A program made the position numbers and the translations under genes. From positions 1-64,000 of the forward strand of contig NZ_CP007521.1 of assembly GCF_000695835.1 (NCBI RefSeq): a stretch of DNA of 64,000 nt, given 5' to 3'. The notes under the pieces are model-generated. The model ran no database searches. It was given only the letters and a program-made list of their open reading frames with translations, and was not told the DNA's origin. Below are positions 43,396 to 54,846 of this stretch, piece after piece. How positions within the stretch are numbered: position 1 is the first letter of the stretch; each line of letters begins with the position of its first letter. Source of the DNA: Mycoplasmopsis californica (GTDB lineage: Bacteria > Bacillota_I > Bacilli_A > Mycoplasmatales > Metamycoplasmataceae).

Positions 43396-44907
43396 TTATT
43401 TAGATGATTTTTTAGTTTTAGCTGCAATCTTAGCATCTAGTTCAGCTTGTTTTTCAACAGCTTGTTCAGCTAATTCTTCTTCTTTTGATGATTTTAATTC
43501 TTCTGCTCTTTTTAATCATTCTTCAGCAATCTTAGCAGCTTCAGAATTTAATTCTTCTTCTAGTTTAGAAAGTTTTGTAGCCGCTTCGCTGTCTTTAGCA
43601 GCTAATAAAGCTTTAATATGTCTCTTTTCAAGAAGACGTTGTGTCATTTGAGTTTTGTTGTTTTCGTCTTGCATGAAGAATCCTGATAAAAAGCTTGCAG
43701 GTAATCCTGTTGACATTGACATTGTATTAGCTCAATTTGTAAGTTCTTCAGTAGTTACTTCTTGATTTTTATCCGATACAGCCCCTAGAAGGTGTTGAGC
43801 AACCATTGAAAAGGCTACTGCTTGTTTTTCCTCTTTGAACACAAGTTCATTAAATTCTGCTTCAGTTTTGTCTAGAACTTTAAGGTATTCATCAAACTTA
43901 ATTCCTTGTTGTTTTAGTTGTTCTATAACTTGTTGACGTTTTTGCGCTACTTGGTAATGGATGAAAATATCATTGATTTTAACATCGTTTTTAGCTAATG
44001 TTTCTGAAACATATGTCTCAATGTATTTATTCAGCGAGAATTCAATTTCATTGTTCAAAATTACTCATTTAAGCACATTTTTAGCTTCTTCAACAGTTTT
44101 TGATTGTCCTGCTCTTAGAATATATAAGTTTTCTTCAGTAAGTTCTGATTTTTCAGGTCTTTTAGCGTCTAAAATTTCAACATCAAATGTTGCTTTTTGC
44201 CCCGCTAATTTATCTACTGGATATTCTTTCGGGAATGTAACAACCACTTCACCTTTATAACCAATAGTTTTTCCAACAAGTTGGTCTTCAAAAGTGTCAA
44301 TGAATGTTTTTGAACCTAATTTTAATTCAAATTTTTCGGCTTGCCCACCATCAAATGCTTCATCATTTACGTACCCTTTGTAATTCAAAGTAACTGTATC
44401 ACCTAAGGCTGTTTTTTCTTTTTTATCTAATGGCATTTGAAGAGCAGTTTCTTTTAATTTATCTTCAATGTATTTTTTAACATCTGCATCTGTAACTTTT
44501 GGTAATTCAAATTTAACTTTAACATCTTTATCACTAATTTTTGATAAGTCTGCGTCAAGTGGATAAATAACTTCAAAATCAACTACTTCTCTTGAAATTG
44601 ATTTAACATTAACACGAGGTTCAACAGCTACAAGGCGTGTTGTTTCCTTCTTGAATTCATCAAGAATATTTTTGTATTCAGAATTCATGTAATTGTTAAG
44701 TGCTGTTTGTAAAATTGTGGCTTCTGAGATGTGTTTTAAAGCAATATTAGCAGGAACTTTCCCTTTTCTAAAACCATTGATTTTTAAATTTTTAGTTAAT
44801 CCGGCAGTAGCTTTTGATTGAAATTCTTCTCAAATCTTGCCTTCTAATTTAATTGATTTTTTTATTTCTACTTTGTTTTCATCAATTGTGATTGATTTTT
44901 TTGGCAT
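43396..44907 (-). CDS. tig: Trigger factor
   Basis: Trigger factor is the ribosome-bound chaperone and prolyl isomerase. The 503-residue product has the ribosome-binding domain with a tail motif (INGFRKGKVP), the FKBP-type isomerase domain (GDTVTLNYKGYVNDEAFDGG, LGSKTFIDTFEDQLVG), and the C-terminal helical domain (LTEENLYILRAGQS onward). The last 45 residues are an Ala-, Glu- and Lys-rich tail (EELAEQAVEKQAELDAKIAA) longer than usual. AAGGAG lies 5 bases before ATG 44907. Confidence 0.94.
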
Positions 44908-45024
44908 ATAATGCTCCTTATATAAGTTATTAATATAATTATAATTTTATATAAAATTTTTTAATTTAAAACTATATTATATATATTTTAGATATTATTA
45001 AAATGCAACAAAAATTAAAATAAA

Positions 45025-45043
45025 ACGGTGTTTGCAACACCGT
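45025..45043 (-). terminator. Terminator of the phosphatase lipoprotein gene
   Basis: The stem ACGGTGT with ACACCGT, loop TTGCA, followed by TTTTA on the minus strand. It lies 7 bases after the TAA. Confidence 0.7.
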
Positions 45044-45049
45044 GATAAA

Positions 45050-46270
45050 TTATTTTTTCTCAATAATTTCTTTAAGAGCTTCTCACAATTCCATGTATTG
45101 AGCGTTATTGTATTCTTTTGATCAGCTTCCATACATTCCGTTACCTGGAATTTGAACATTGAATTGAGCTCAATTTAATTTTTCGATTTTAGCTCGCTCA
45201 CCTTCACCAGTAACCTTTACACCATCAGCACCGTTAATGTTCGTGAACAACGTTTCAATTTCAGGTTTTTTTGAAAATTCAACTGTTTTTGAGTTATTTT
45301 CTAGTGGTTTATAAGCATCATCAAAGAAATCACTATAATCGTCCCCGATTTTCATTATAACTTTACCCACAACTTTATTTCCTGCGCCTTGTTGAGATTT
45401 ACTAAAGTCTCAACCATCGATATTATCGGTAACTGCATTCATTCGTTTATTTTTTGATACTTTTTGCGTTTTTTTATTTTGTTTATATGCTTCAAAAGCT
45501 GTTAGTCAAGGTGTTTTATCGCTAAATTTCCCCTCGGCATCAGTTGGCACAACTCCACGACATCAAAACATTCAGTCGTGTATGTATTTTTTAGGTAAGC
45601 CAGCCCCTTCAAGATTCTTTTTAATACCTTCAATAACGTGTTGTTTTTGATCGATGTTTGAGTTAAATAAAACTATTCCTCCGTTATCAAAAACGTGTTG
45701 AATAAACTTGATAGCACCAGGAACAGCTTTTCTTTTCCCCTCGGCATCAGTTTTTTCTTTTTCAGAAGATGAGAAGACGCCATTATTTTTAACAACACCG
45801 TAAGCTTCAGCGTATTCATTTATAAATACTGTTTCATCTAAATCCATGAAAACAACTGGTATCGCTTTTGTTGATTCGGGGTTAGAAACAACACCTGTTT
45901 CTTTATTTACTTTTGAATAGTCAAAACCCTCAGTATTTTTCTTTTTAAGATTGTCAAAAGCTTGGGTTGCTAATGTATATGCTTGTAATGATGCTGTACG
46001 TTGCTCAGCAGATTTCATATATCAAATTATTGATGAAGCAATTCCAGCGCCTTGATTAAACTGTTGAATTAATTTAGCTTTGTCATCTGTTGATATTTTT
46101 AAACGTGAGACAAGCTGAACCTTTTCATCATTACTTAAATTATTTATTATTTTAGATAATTCACTCAATGATTTTGGATTGTTTTTGCTTTCTTTTTGAC
46201 AAGAAATAGCAAAAACGGGTAGTGCAAAAAATGTTGATGTTGAAAGAATTAACTTAAGATTTTTATTCAC
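45050..46270 (-). CDS. Acid phosphatase lipoprotein (HAD, e(P4)/class C type)
   Basis: A 406-residue lipoprotein with signal peptide and lipobox (LPVFAISC, Cys24). The HAD phosphatase core has motif I FMDLDETVFIN (DxDET), a GAIKFIQHVFDNGGIVLFNSN segment (motif II), and KIGDDYSDFFDD (motif IV). This matches the e(P4)/OlpA-type acid phosphatase or 5'-nucleotidase family at the cell surface, which can free nucleosides for uptake. GTG 46270 is the start, with AGGAG 7 bases upstream. The family motif is DxDET rather than the cytosolic DxDGT. Confidence 0.85.
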
Positions 46271-46367
46271 TTTTATCTCCTAATTTTATATCTATTTCAA
46301 TTATATATCTTTGTAAAAATAGTCAAAATATACTGCTTTAAAACTGATTTTCTGTGTATTTTGGCAA

Positions 46368-46402
46368 ATAAAACACACAAGTTAAATGATTGTGTGTTTT
46401 AT
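46368..46402 (-). terminator. Terminator of mnmG-rlmH
   Basis: A 13-bp stem, ATAAAACACACAA (46368-46380) with TTGTGTGTTTTAT (46390-46402), overlapping the rlmH stop codon. Confidence 0.7.
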
Positions 46403-46845
46403 TTATGGTATTTTTTATTCGCTATGATTGTTGCACTACGGTAAATTTGTTCAGCTAACATAATTCGGAATAATTGATGAGGGAAGGTCATATTGGAAAA
46501 TGAAATTTTATATTTTGAATTTATTAGCTCTTCGCACAGCCCGTCTGAACCGCCAATGATAAATGTTATGTCATCGTTTAGTTTGATAAATTCGCTTATT
46601 TCAACCGAACTGTACAATTTGCCTCGGAGACTACACAAAATAATTGTAGAATTTTTAGGTATTTTAGATAAAACTAAATTAGTTTCTTTTAGTTTTTTAG
46701 TTTCGATATTTTTTTCTTCGCTAAATTCTTTTGTTTCAACACAATTTATTGAGTAAAAATGAGTAATTCGTTGTTCATAGTGTTGAAATAATTTCTTAAA
46801 TTCGGGCGATAGTGTTCCAACAGAAATTATCCTAATTTTTTTCAT
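46399..46845 (-). CDS. rlmH: 23S rRNA pseudouridine-1915 N3-methyltransferase RlmH
   Basis: RlmH methylates m3-pseudouridine 1915 of 23S rRNA. The 148-residue SPOUT protein has [13 protein letters not shown] and the signature [19 protein letters not shown] near its end. ATG 46845 starts inside the end of mnmG (14-base overlap), so the two are translationally coupled. An in-frame start 15 bases upstream (46860) is less likely, because the family begins MKIRIISVG. Confidence 0.93.
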   Translation of the reverse strand: MKKIRIISVGTLSPEFKKLFQHYEQRITHFYSINCVETKEFSEEKNIETKKLKETNLVLSKIPKNSTIILCSLRGKLYSSVEISEFIKLNDDITFIIGGSDGLCEELINSKYKISFSNMTFPHQLFRIMLAEQIYRSATIIANKKYHK

Positions 46846-48664
46846 TTTTGTTACTTTCAATATGAAACATTAGCATTTGAATATCAGCAGGGTTAATGCC
46901 GCTGATTCTACTTGCTTGCCCAATAGTTTGAGGGCGGATTTTAGAGAGTTTTTGTCTTGCTTCGGTTGCAATATTTTTTATGTTTTCGTAGTCAATATTA
47001 ACAGGAATTTTTAGATTTTCTAGACGCACCATTTTGCTTGCATCTGTTTTTTGTTTTTCGATATAGCCATGCAATCTAACCATTATGGTTAGTTCGCGTT
47101 TATATTTGAAGTCAGGAATAATGTCATCTGGATCGACATCGGGGCGAGATAAAACTTTTAGCATTGTTACGCCATCATAAATTTTGTATTTGTGAGCTAT
47201 TTCTGACTTGCCAGAAAGATATGTTGAGTGTAAACGTTCAATTTCATCGTCAATTAATTTGTATTTTTCAATTACCTCATCGTATTGTTTTTGTGAAATT
47301 GTACCTGCATACAAGCCGTATTCAGCAAGTCGTATATCTGCATTATCATTACGAAGAAGAAGTCTATATTCAGCTCGTGAAGTTAGCATGCGATAAGGTT
47401 CTTTAGTGCCTTTTGTGACTAAATCATCAATCAAAACGCCCAAATATCCGTGATTTCTCAGAATAACTATTGGCTCTTTAGCGATAATTTTTAAACCTGC
47501 ATTAATACCAGCGATTAAACCCTGGCCAGCGGCCTCTTCGTAGCCGCTGGTTCCATTTATTTGTCCAGCAGTAAATAAATTTTTAATAATTTTAGTTTCC
47601 AATGACGGGTGTAATTGTAAAGGATCTATTGCATCGTATTCAATAGCATAAGCTCATTTTTGAACTTTTGCATTTTTGAGTCCAGGAATAGTTTTGATTA
47701 GTTCTTTTTGAACATCAATTGGCAAAGAAGTTGATAATCCATTAACATAGGTTATTGTGCCATCGGCTGTTTCTGGTTCGAAAAATATTTGATGTCTTTC
47801 TTTGGAAGCGAATTTAACTATTTTATCTTCTATTGAAGGACAGTATCTTGGCCCAATTCCTTCAATCAAACCTGAATACATTGCACTTTTATGCAAGTTT
47901 TTATTAATTAATTCGTGTGTTTGGGGAGTGGTGTATGTTAAGTGACAGGCGATTTGTTTAGGTGTGATAACACTTGAGCGGGATGAAAAACTTAAATTAA
48001 TATCTTCTAAGACTTCTTGTTGAACTTCATTATAATCTATTGAATTTGATCAAATACGCGGAGGAGTTCCGGTTTTTAATCTTTGAAGGTTAAAACCGTG
48101 TTTTTTTAAGGAATTTGACAGTGTTGAAGTTGTTTTTTCATTGTCTGGACCACTTGAAATCGCTTCGCTACCACGAAGAATTTTTGAGGCCATGTATGTT
48201 CCAGTTGTTATTACAACAACTTTTGAATATAATTTTTCACCAGTGTCAATCACAACGCCTTTATAAGTGTTGTCTTCAACAATTAATTCCTCAACCCCTG
48301 CTTCTAATAAATCTAGATATTCTTCTTTTTCTACAAATTCTGCTGCAATTTTAGAGTATTTTTCCTTATCAATTTGAGCCCTTAGCGCTCAAACTGCAGG
48401 ACCTTTTGATTGATTTAGCATTTTCAGTTGAATGGTTGCCATATCAGCTCAAAGTCCTTGCATTCCGCCGAGTGCATCTATTTCCCGAGTAATAATACCT
48501 TTTGCCGGACCACCAATTGACGGATTGCAAGGCATCATACCCAATTTGTTTTTATTGAATGAAATTAACAGTGTTTTGTGTTTTTGATGTGCTAAAGCGA
48601 ATGCGGCTTCTAAACCCGCATGTCCACCCCCCACAACGATTGCATCATAATATTTATTATTCAT
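46832..48664 (-). CDS. mnmG: tRNA uridine-34 carboxymethylaminomethyl enzyme MnmG
   Basis: MnmG with MnmE modifies U34 of some tRNAs. The 610-residue flavoprotein has the FAD-binding motif [13 protein letters not shown], the [12 protein letters not shown] loop with the catalytic-region Cys, [10 protein letters not shown] and [19 protein letters not shown] (second Cys). The C-terminal helical domain binds MnmE. No ribosome site is seen; TAAAAT (minus strand 48672-48677) lies 7 bases before the ATG, suggesting a leaderless start. Confidence 0.95.
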
Positions 48665-48839
48665 AAATAAAATTTTAATTCAAAATTTAAATATATTAAA
48701 TACTAATTATAAATTCTTATTATGTTGTTTTTTACAACATTTCAATTTTTTAATTTTACTAAATGAGTTGTAAAACGAGTTTTTTAGTAATTTAGAACGA
48801 TAAATTTTTAATAGTTGAATTTATCAATAATATATTGTT

Positions 48840-48845
48840 TATAAT
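48840..48845 (+). promoter_or_regulatory. -10 box upstream of the ABC importer operon
   Basis: TATAAT ends 8 bases before ATG 48854. No Shine-Dalgarno is present, so the message probably begins at or next to the ATG. Confidence 0.5.
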
Positions 48846-48853
48846 TTAAAATT

Positions 48854-50068
48854 ATGGTGTTAAAAGAATTAAAAGATGAGTACAATCTTGTAAATATAAA
48901 AGATTTAAAGTTCAAATACAATAAAAAGTCAAAAAATTATGATCTTATTATTCCAGAGCTACGGATAAAAGAAGGACAAATAGTATCGTTGCTAGGGCCA
49001 TCGGGTTCTGGTAAGACAACGCTTTTAAATATTTTATTAGGTTATTTAAAACCGGAATCCGGAAAGATAACAATAAAAAATAGTCCAAAAATACACGAAA
49101 TCGCTTATATTATGCAGGAGAATTCAATTTATGAAAACGTCTCTGTTTTCAATAACATATTTTTAAGTGCTCGGAACAATAGAAAGTGAATCGACAGTTC
49201 AAGAATAAGATATTTTGATTCTTTTTTTGAAGAATACATTAATTTCAATTTATTAGAAAAATATATGCAGTATGCATCTGTATTGTATTGCGAAAATAAC
49301 AATTTTTTAAAGAAAAAATGACGTTATTTTAAATTTTGATGGCAGATTTTCTTTGCAAAAAATTTACCATCAAAATTTAAAATTTTAAAAGATTTAAAGT
49401 TGAAAAATTTGTTTAAAACAGAACTTCAAGAGGTTGCAAAAAAATTAGGTATTGACCATTTAATACACAAAAATGTAAATGAATTATCAGGTGGACAAAA
49501 ACAAAGGGTTGCATTTGCAAAAGGTATTATCAAAAAAACAAACTTAGTTTTAATGGATGAACCATTTTCAGCTCTTGACGCCAAAATTAAAGAGTCGACT
49601 ATTGATTGGCTGTTAAAAATTAAAAAAGAATTTAATTTAAGCATAATTATTGTCACCCACGATCAGGAAGATGCAATGAAAATAAGCGATCAAATTATTT
49701 TGCTTGACAAAGGCCAAGTACAACAATTTTCAACTGGTGGGGAAATGTATGAAAATCCTAATAATCTATTTGTAGCTAAATTTATTGGGTCTCCTGAAAT
49801 TAATTTTATTGAGAAAAATGATAAAAAGTCGTTTTATATTCGCCAAAATAAAGTCCAAGTCAAGCAAGTGAATAATGGTAAATATAAAGTTGTTGGTAAA
49901 AAAGATTTTGGTGATCGAGTACACTACCAAATAGAAATAAATCCTGAAAACATTTGAACAGTAATTTTAAAAGATGAATCTATTGCGGTTGGCAAGCGTG
50001 TAAATATTAAATATTTAAAATCCGATGTTCTTGTTTTTGACAAAAATGGAGAAAGGTTATATGAATAA
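48854..50068 (+). CDS. ABC importer ATPase (UgpC/CUT1-like) with a large insertion
   Basis: A 404-residue ATPase. Walker A is LLGPSGSGKTTLLNIL, Q-loop IMQENSIYENV, signature NELSGGQKQRVAFA, Walker B VLMDEPFSALD, H-loop VTHDQEDAMKISD, and a C-terminal regulatory OB-like domain. About 70 extra residues, rich in Trp, Phe and Tyr (49190-49400, for example WRYFKFWWQIFFAKNLP), lie between the Q-loop and the signature. Operon: two permeases, then a binding lipoprotein. The set resembles the mycoplasma glycerol-3-phosphate/sugar importer (Ugp/MG187-189 type); the substrate is not certain. It overlaps the next gene by 8 bases. Confidence 0.82.
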
Positions 50069-51029
50069 AACACACGAAAAAAAAGTATGAAATATTGTTC
50101 AAATAACACTTTTGGTAGCGCCACTGTTGATTTGCATACTTGTTTTTACTATTATTCCGATAATTCTTACGTTTCAAAAATCATTAAAGTTCTATCCATA
50201 TCAGTCTAATAAAACAATATATTCATATAATTTTGGTAACTACAAAAACATTTTTAATGACCCGCAATTTGGTTCTGCAATTTTAAATACAACCTTAGCA
50301 CTATTCTTGGGTACTGCAACATCAATGATTTTAGCATTGATTTTTGCAATCATAGTTGAACATTTGGTGTCTAAAAGAGCGAGAAGTGCTTTTTTAACTC
50401 TGATCTACTCACAATTTTTTATTTCTAGTTTTGCGGTTGGTATCGCTTTTACAATGTTTTTTGGTAGTAAAAGTCTTTTTTTTAAATTAATTAGGACTGA
50501 ATATGGATTTACTAGTGGATCAAAAAGACTTCCTATATGACTATATTATTCAATTTTTCAAACTTGAAGATCGCTACCTTTTAATCTAGTTTTATTTGCC
50601 TCGGCAATTAATCGAGGAAACATTAAATATACAAAACTTAGTTTAAATGATAAATTAACCATCTGACAAAAAACTAAATATATTTATTTCAATGAAATAC
50701 AAAAGGTATTTTTTGCAATACTATTCACTAATTTTATTTTTGCCGCATTGCTGTTACCTGATGCAATTGTGGAAAAAAGTTACAATATAGACGTTCATCA
50801 AGCTCACACGTTAACAAGTTACACAATTAAATTTGCAGGCGGTGGCGCAAATCCTGTGTTAAAGTTTGAAAAAGGTTATGCATCAGCTTTTTTTAGTTTC
50901 GCTTATTTAGTGTTCTTATTAATGTTAATTTTAATGTTGCTGCCATCATCAATTAGAAAGTTTATTAGATTTATTAAATTTAAAAAGACTAAGAGAAATA
51001 AAGCGAAGGTGGTAAAAAATGAGCTTTAA
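50061..51029 (+). CDS. ABC importer permease 1 (UgpA/MalF-like)
   Basis: A 322-residue permease with about six hydrophobic helices: first helix LLVAPLLICILVFTIIPIIL, later ILNTTLALFLGTATSMILAL (where the family has its transmembrane domain start) and a last helix FLLMLILMLLPSSI. A cytosolic EAA-type loop lies around IFQTWRSLPFNLVLFASAIN. It starts inside the end of the ATPase gene and overlaps permease 2 by 11 bases. Trp codons are partly TGA. The C-terminus is strongly basic. Confidence 0.82.
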
Positions 51030-51825
51030 GAATATTTTTAAAGAGGTTAGCAAATTTTTTGCAATTGGTTGTCTTGTGATTGTAATTTTATTCCCTCTGT
51101 ATTATTTATTATTATATTCTCTTTTGCCAACTCATTCTTTTCATGAGGCGAAATATGGTTTAGTTATTCAAGAATGGAATTGAGCAAATTTTTTCGGTTT
51201 ATTTAATTCAGAATTTTGGATTGCTGTTGGCTATACATTTGTATTTGTAGGTATTTTAATTTGTTTAAGAGTAATTACTTATTCTTTAGCTATAGCTGGT
51301 TTGTTAAAGATGCCGCCAACACTACAAAAGATATTTTTATATTTCTTTTTAATTATTAGTTTAATCCCCGAATTTTCAATATATTTAAGCTTACAAGTTG
51401 TATTAAATTATTTAAATATAGCTTCTTCGTTGTTTGCAGTTGTAACAAATGCTATTTTCTCATTTTTTTCTTTTACATATGTGTTCAATATAGCAAAACA
51501 CACAGCGACTCAAAAAGCGAAGTTAATATTAAATGATAATTTAAAATGACATCAAAAAATAGTGTTTGTATATTTACCTAAATTAAAACTTGCCTACTTT
51601 TTATTAATAATATTTACATTTATATCTGTGTGAAATGATTATTTATGACCTTCATTTTTACTGCGTTCGACACCAAAAACGAATATTACCATTTGATATT
51701 TAAATTTAGGTATAACTTCAGGTGGAATTTTGCTTAATATCCAAGCAGCAGGAGCTACAATTTCGGTTATAATACCCTTAACAATTTATGCGATTTTTTC
51801 TAGAAAAATCAATAAATTTAATTAA
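51019..51825 (+). CDS. ABC importer permease 2 (UgpE/MalG-like)
   Basis: A 268-residue permease. First helix about residues 15-37 (IVILFPLYYLLLYSLLPTH), then WIAVGYTFVFVGILICLRVI. The EAA-like loop is less clear: KAKLILNDNLKWHQKIVFVY. The final helices end in VIIPLTIYAIFSRKINKFN. It is shorter than usual but complete, with overlapping start and a terminator after its stop. It pairs with permease 1 to form the channel. Confidence 0.8.
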
Positions 51826-51841
51826 AAATTAAAATTTCTTT

Positions 51842-51866
51842 AAGCGCTATTGAAAGCGCTTTTTAT
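51842..51866 (+). terminator. Terminator after the importer permeases
   Basis: AAGCGC (51842-51847) pairs with GCGCTT (51856-51861), then TTT. The binding-protein gene then has its own promoter, and can be expressed at a higher level. Confidence 0.7.
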
Positions 51867-52071
51867 TTTAAACTGATATATATCATTATATAAATCTAAT
51901 ATAAAGTGAATATAGATTAATTTCTGAATCGCTAAATAAAATTAAAGTGTTTTTTATGAAAACAATTCCACTTTTTACTTTTTCAGTTATAAAACAGTGA
52001 TTTTAAGGTTGTTTTGGATATATAATTTAAAAAGTAATTTTGATTTGTTATGAATATTTGGAGATAAAAAA

Positions 52072-53886
52072 ATGAAAAAAAATAAAAAGTGACTATTGAG
52101 TTCAGTTACACTTGGTGCCACTGCGTTGCCACTTGTTGCGAGCTCTTGTGGAACAGTAAAAACAGAAAGTAAAAATATTGTATTTAGAACTGCTCAAGGA
52201 AAACAATGACCATTGTCATTGGCCATTAAACCGCTAGTAGACTATTACAACACAACACAAAAAGAAACAAGAGGTTTTCTTCCTGTTCCTCTTGAATTTC
52301 AGGAACAACATAAAATTTGAGGTGAATTTAATTTAATAAAAAATGTTAAAGAAAACTTTGAAACGAAAAATCTAGACAAAATTCCTAATATTGTTTTAGG
52401 TGCTCAGTCAGGTGCATATTTAATTAATCAAGACGCAAGATTATTAGATGTAAGTGATAGCGGAATTACAAAAGATTTATTTGAATCTCATATTGCTAAT
52501 TTACATTCAAAATTATCAGGGCAAAAAGACGAAAAGTTGTATAACTTGCCATTTGATAATGCGGATGTAGATTCATTAGTATTCAATCTTGATTTAATGC
52601 GTAAGATTTTTGAGTTAATTGAAGCTGGCGGTGGAACAATTGATAAGAATTTGGAAATTTACAAAAAAGCTCAGGAGTCAAAAGATAAAGGTTCAAATAT
52701 CCCTGCTGAAAGTATTTACAATGCCTTAAAAGTTAAAAATGATGCATTTAAAAACTTCCGTGTGGATTCAGAAACATTTGGTTCATTGCAAAGTGTGAGA
52801 GAATTTTCAAAAAAATTTGCAGAAGGTGTAGAGATTGATGCATCAAAAGTTAATGATAAAACCATTGGCGGTGAAGTACTATCAGTGGACTACCAGGAAC
52901 AAACATTTTTCAAAGAACTTTATGGCAAGATTGCTGAAAATAAAGAGCTTTTTGAATTAGTGACCACAAACAATGTAAATGAGCCAACTAAAATAAAATA
53001 TAATTTACTAGATGATCAGGATACGTTAGCTAAATTTAAAGAATTATGAACTGAATACAATAATTCAATTAAACGTCTTGAACACAACCCAGCAAACTCA
53101 AAAACGAAAAAAGTATTTCAGTCAATTAAATATATGGAAAACCAATATAGCGAATGAGGCTCGTGAAATATTTTATTTTACAAGAGCGCAATTAGTTATG
53201 CCGCATCAGTTGGTGCTGACCAAACTAAACAAACGCCATGAGCAAAAAACTTTTTTGTAAACATTATTAAAAAACAAACAGCTGAAGAATTTAGTAAAAA
53301 TGCGAAGGATGAAGATGTTTGGATGTTGCCACAAATTACAAAAACATCTAAAAATGGACGCCATTATTTCCAAGAAGGGGGTTCAAGCATTCTTCCGATT
53401 AAATTGGATGACGAAAGCAAAAATACAGCTACAAAAACATTCTTAAAATGATTATATACAGGTAAAAATAATGTTTCAAATCCTGGGGTTTTAGAAGAAA
53501 ACTGAAAAACATTAGCAAGAACATCAGGTTATATTATTCCTTTAAAAACAGTTATTACAAAAGAAAATGAACAGTGAATTAAAGACGAAATCAAACGTCA
53601 AGAAGCAATTATTTCAAACACTCCTGCTGTGGATGAAGCAACTAAAACTAAGGCGATATCAGCTAAGAACTTATTAAGTTCAAGTTTAGTTTCATTGCAA
53701 TCAATTTTAAAATTAAGTCAAAGTAATCCAAAAGTTGTTCCAATGTCAATGGTAACTGATGATATCACTTCAAAAATTTCAAAAGCCATTGAGACAGAGT
53801 TGTTCAATTCAACTAAACACGAAGGTAATTCAATAAAAACTGATGATGAGATTGTGCAGGCTATAAGTGTAATTAAACGTCAATAA
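52072..53886 (+). CDS. Substrate-binding lipoprotein of the ABC importer
   Basis: A 604-residue lipoprotein with signal peptide and lipobox (ALPLVASSC, Cys near 25). It looks like an extracellular solute-binding protein, family 1: IVFRTAQGKQWPLSLAIKPL, EKLYNLPFDNADVDSLVFNL, EEFSKNAKDEDVWMLPQITK, RTSGYIIPLKTV. Several TGA codons are Trp. The best substrate guess is a sugar or glycerol phosphate, from the CUT1-like context. It follows the ATPase-permease genes but after a terminator and a 246-base gap. Ribosome site TTGGAGAT lies 9 bases upstream. Confidence 0.82.
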
Positions 53887-53891
53887 TTTTT

Positions 53892-53917
53892 AAAAAAAGT
53901 GCTCAGCACTTTTTTAA
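53892..53917 (+). terminator. Terminator of the binding lipoprotein gene
   Basis: AAAAAGTGC (53894-53902) pairs with GCACTTTTT (53906-53914), loop TCA, with T after. Confidence 0.75.
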
Positions 53918-54021
53918 AATTTTAATTGAAAAATGTTTCAAAATCCAATTAATCTTAGTCAAGAATAATGGTTTTTAAATTTGTCTCTTAATATTTCATT
54001 AAAATAAAGTAATATTATTTT

Positions 54022-54837
54022 ATGAATAAAAATAGTATCCAAGCATATTTTATAGACCTTGATGGGACGATGTTAGATAAAGGGGATGATTTTGGTTATA
54101 TTTCCGAGATTAATCGAGATTATTTACTTAAAATGCAAGCAGTAAAACCAGTAATAATTTCCACAGGACGTAAACCAGAAGGTGCTGTTCAAGATTTAAT
54201 GAAAATGATAAAAGCTCCATATGCCGTTTGTTCAACTGGTTCTTTAATTGTTAATAATAAGGGTGAAATTATTCATAAGGTTGATATTGAAAATGAGACT
54301 AAAAATGCAATTGTTCAGTATTTTATGAGTAAAAAACTTTATTTTATGGCAAATGGCAGTGGAATTATTTACTACGGCGCAGAATTCAATTGAAATAAAA
54401 GGGATTGAGTAAATAGATTTAAAAAACAAAATTATGATACATTTAATTTTGAGGAAGACATAAGACAATTTTTAGTATTTGGTCCTGAGATTGACGGTAT
54501 TAAAGAAATTGAGGAATATATACACACAAATTTTCCAGATTTACGCACCCATATTGTTTCACACGGCTATTCAATTGAGGTAACTCATAAAAATGCAAGT
54601 AAAGGGATTGCTAATGCTTTTGTTGCTAATTTACTTGGAGTTGATATTAAAAAAAGCGCACACATTGGCGATTCGAAAAATGATTTAAATGCACTGCCGC
54701 AAGTGGGTTATTTAGTTGCTATGGGGAATGCTCACCCCGATGTAAAAAAAGCGTCAGTTTATGTTGGGGCTGATTATTTGAATGGCGGTTTAGCAAAAAC
54801 GATATGCGGCTTTGAAGAATTGATGAGTAAAAAATAG
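54022..54837 (+). CDS. Cof-type HAD-IIB phosphatase
   Basis: A 271-residue cytosolic HAD phosphatase, probably acting on sugar phosphates or other phosphometabolites. Motif I is YFIDLDGTMLD, motif II VIISTGR, motif III around NASKGIAN (Lys), and motif IV HIGDSKNDLNAL. The Cof-type C2 cap is present. No ribosome site; TAATAT (54010-54015) lies 6 bases before ATG 54022, so it may be leaderless. It lies 9 bases before pepC. A paralogue is at 56265. Confidence 0.9.
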
Positions 54838-54846
54838 GAGATAAAA

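Noticed and set aside
47164-47406. Plus-strand frames opposite mnmG
   Set aside because: They are shadows of the well-conserved mnmG on the minus strand.
53078-53260. Plus-strand frame of 60 codons inside the binding lipoprotein
   Set aside because: The lipoprotein frame continues through this stretch with TGA as Trp; the second frame is a shadow.
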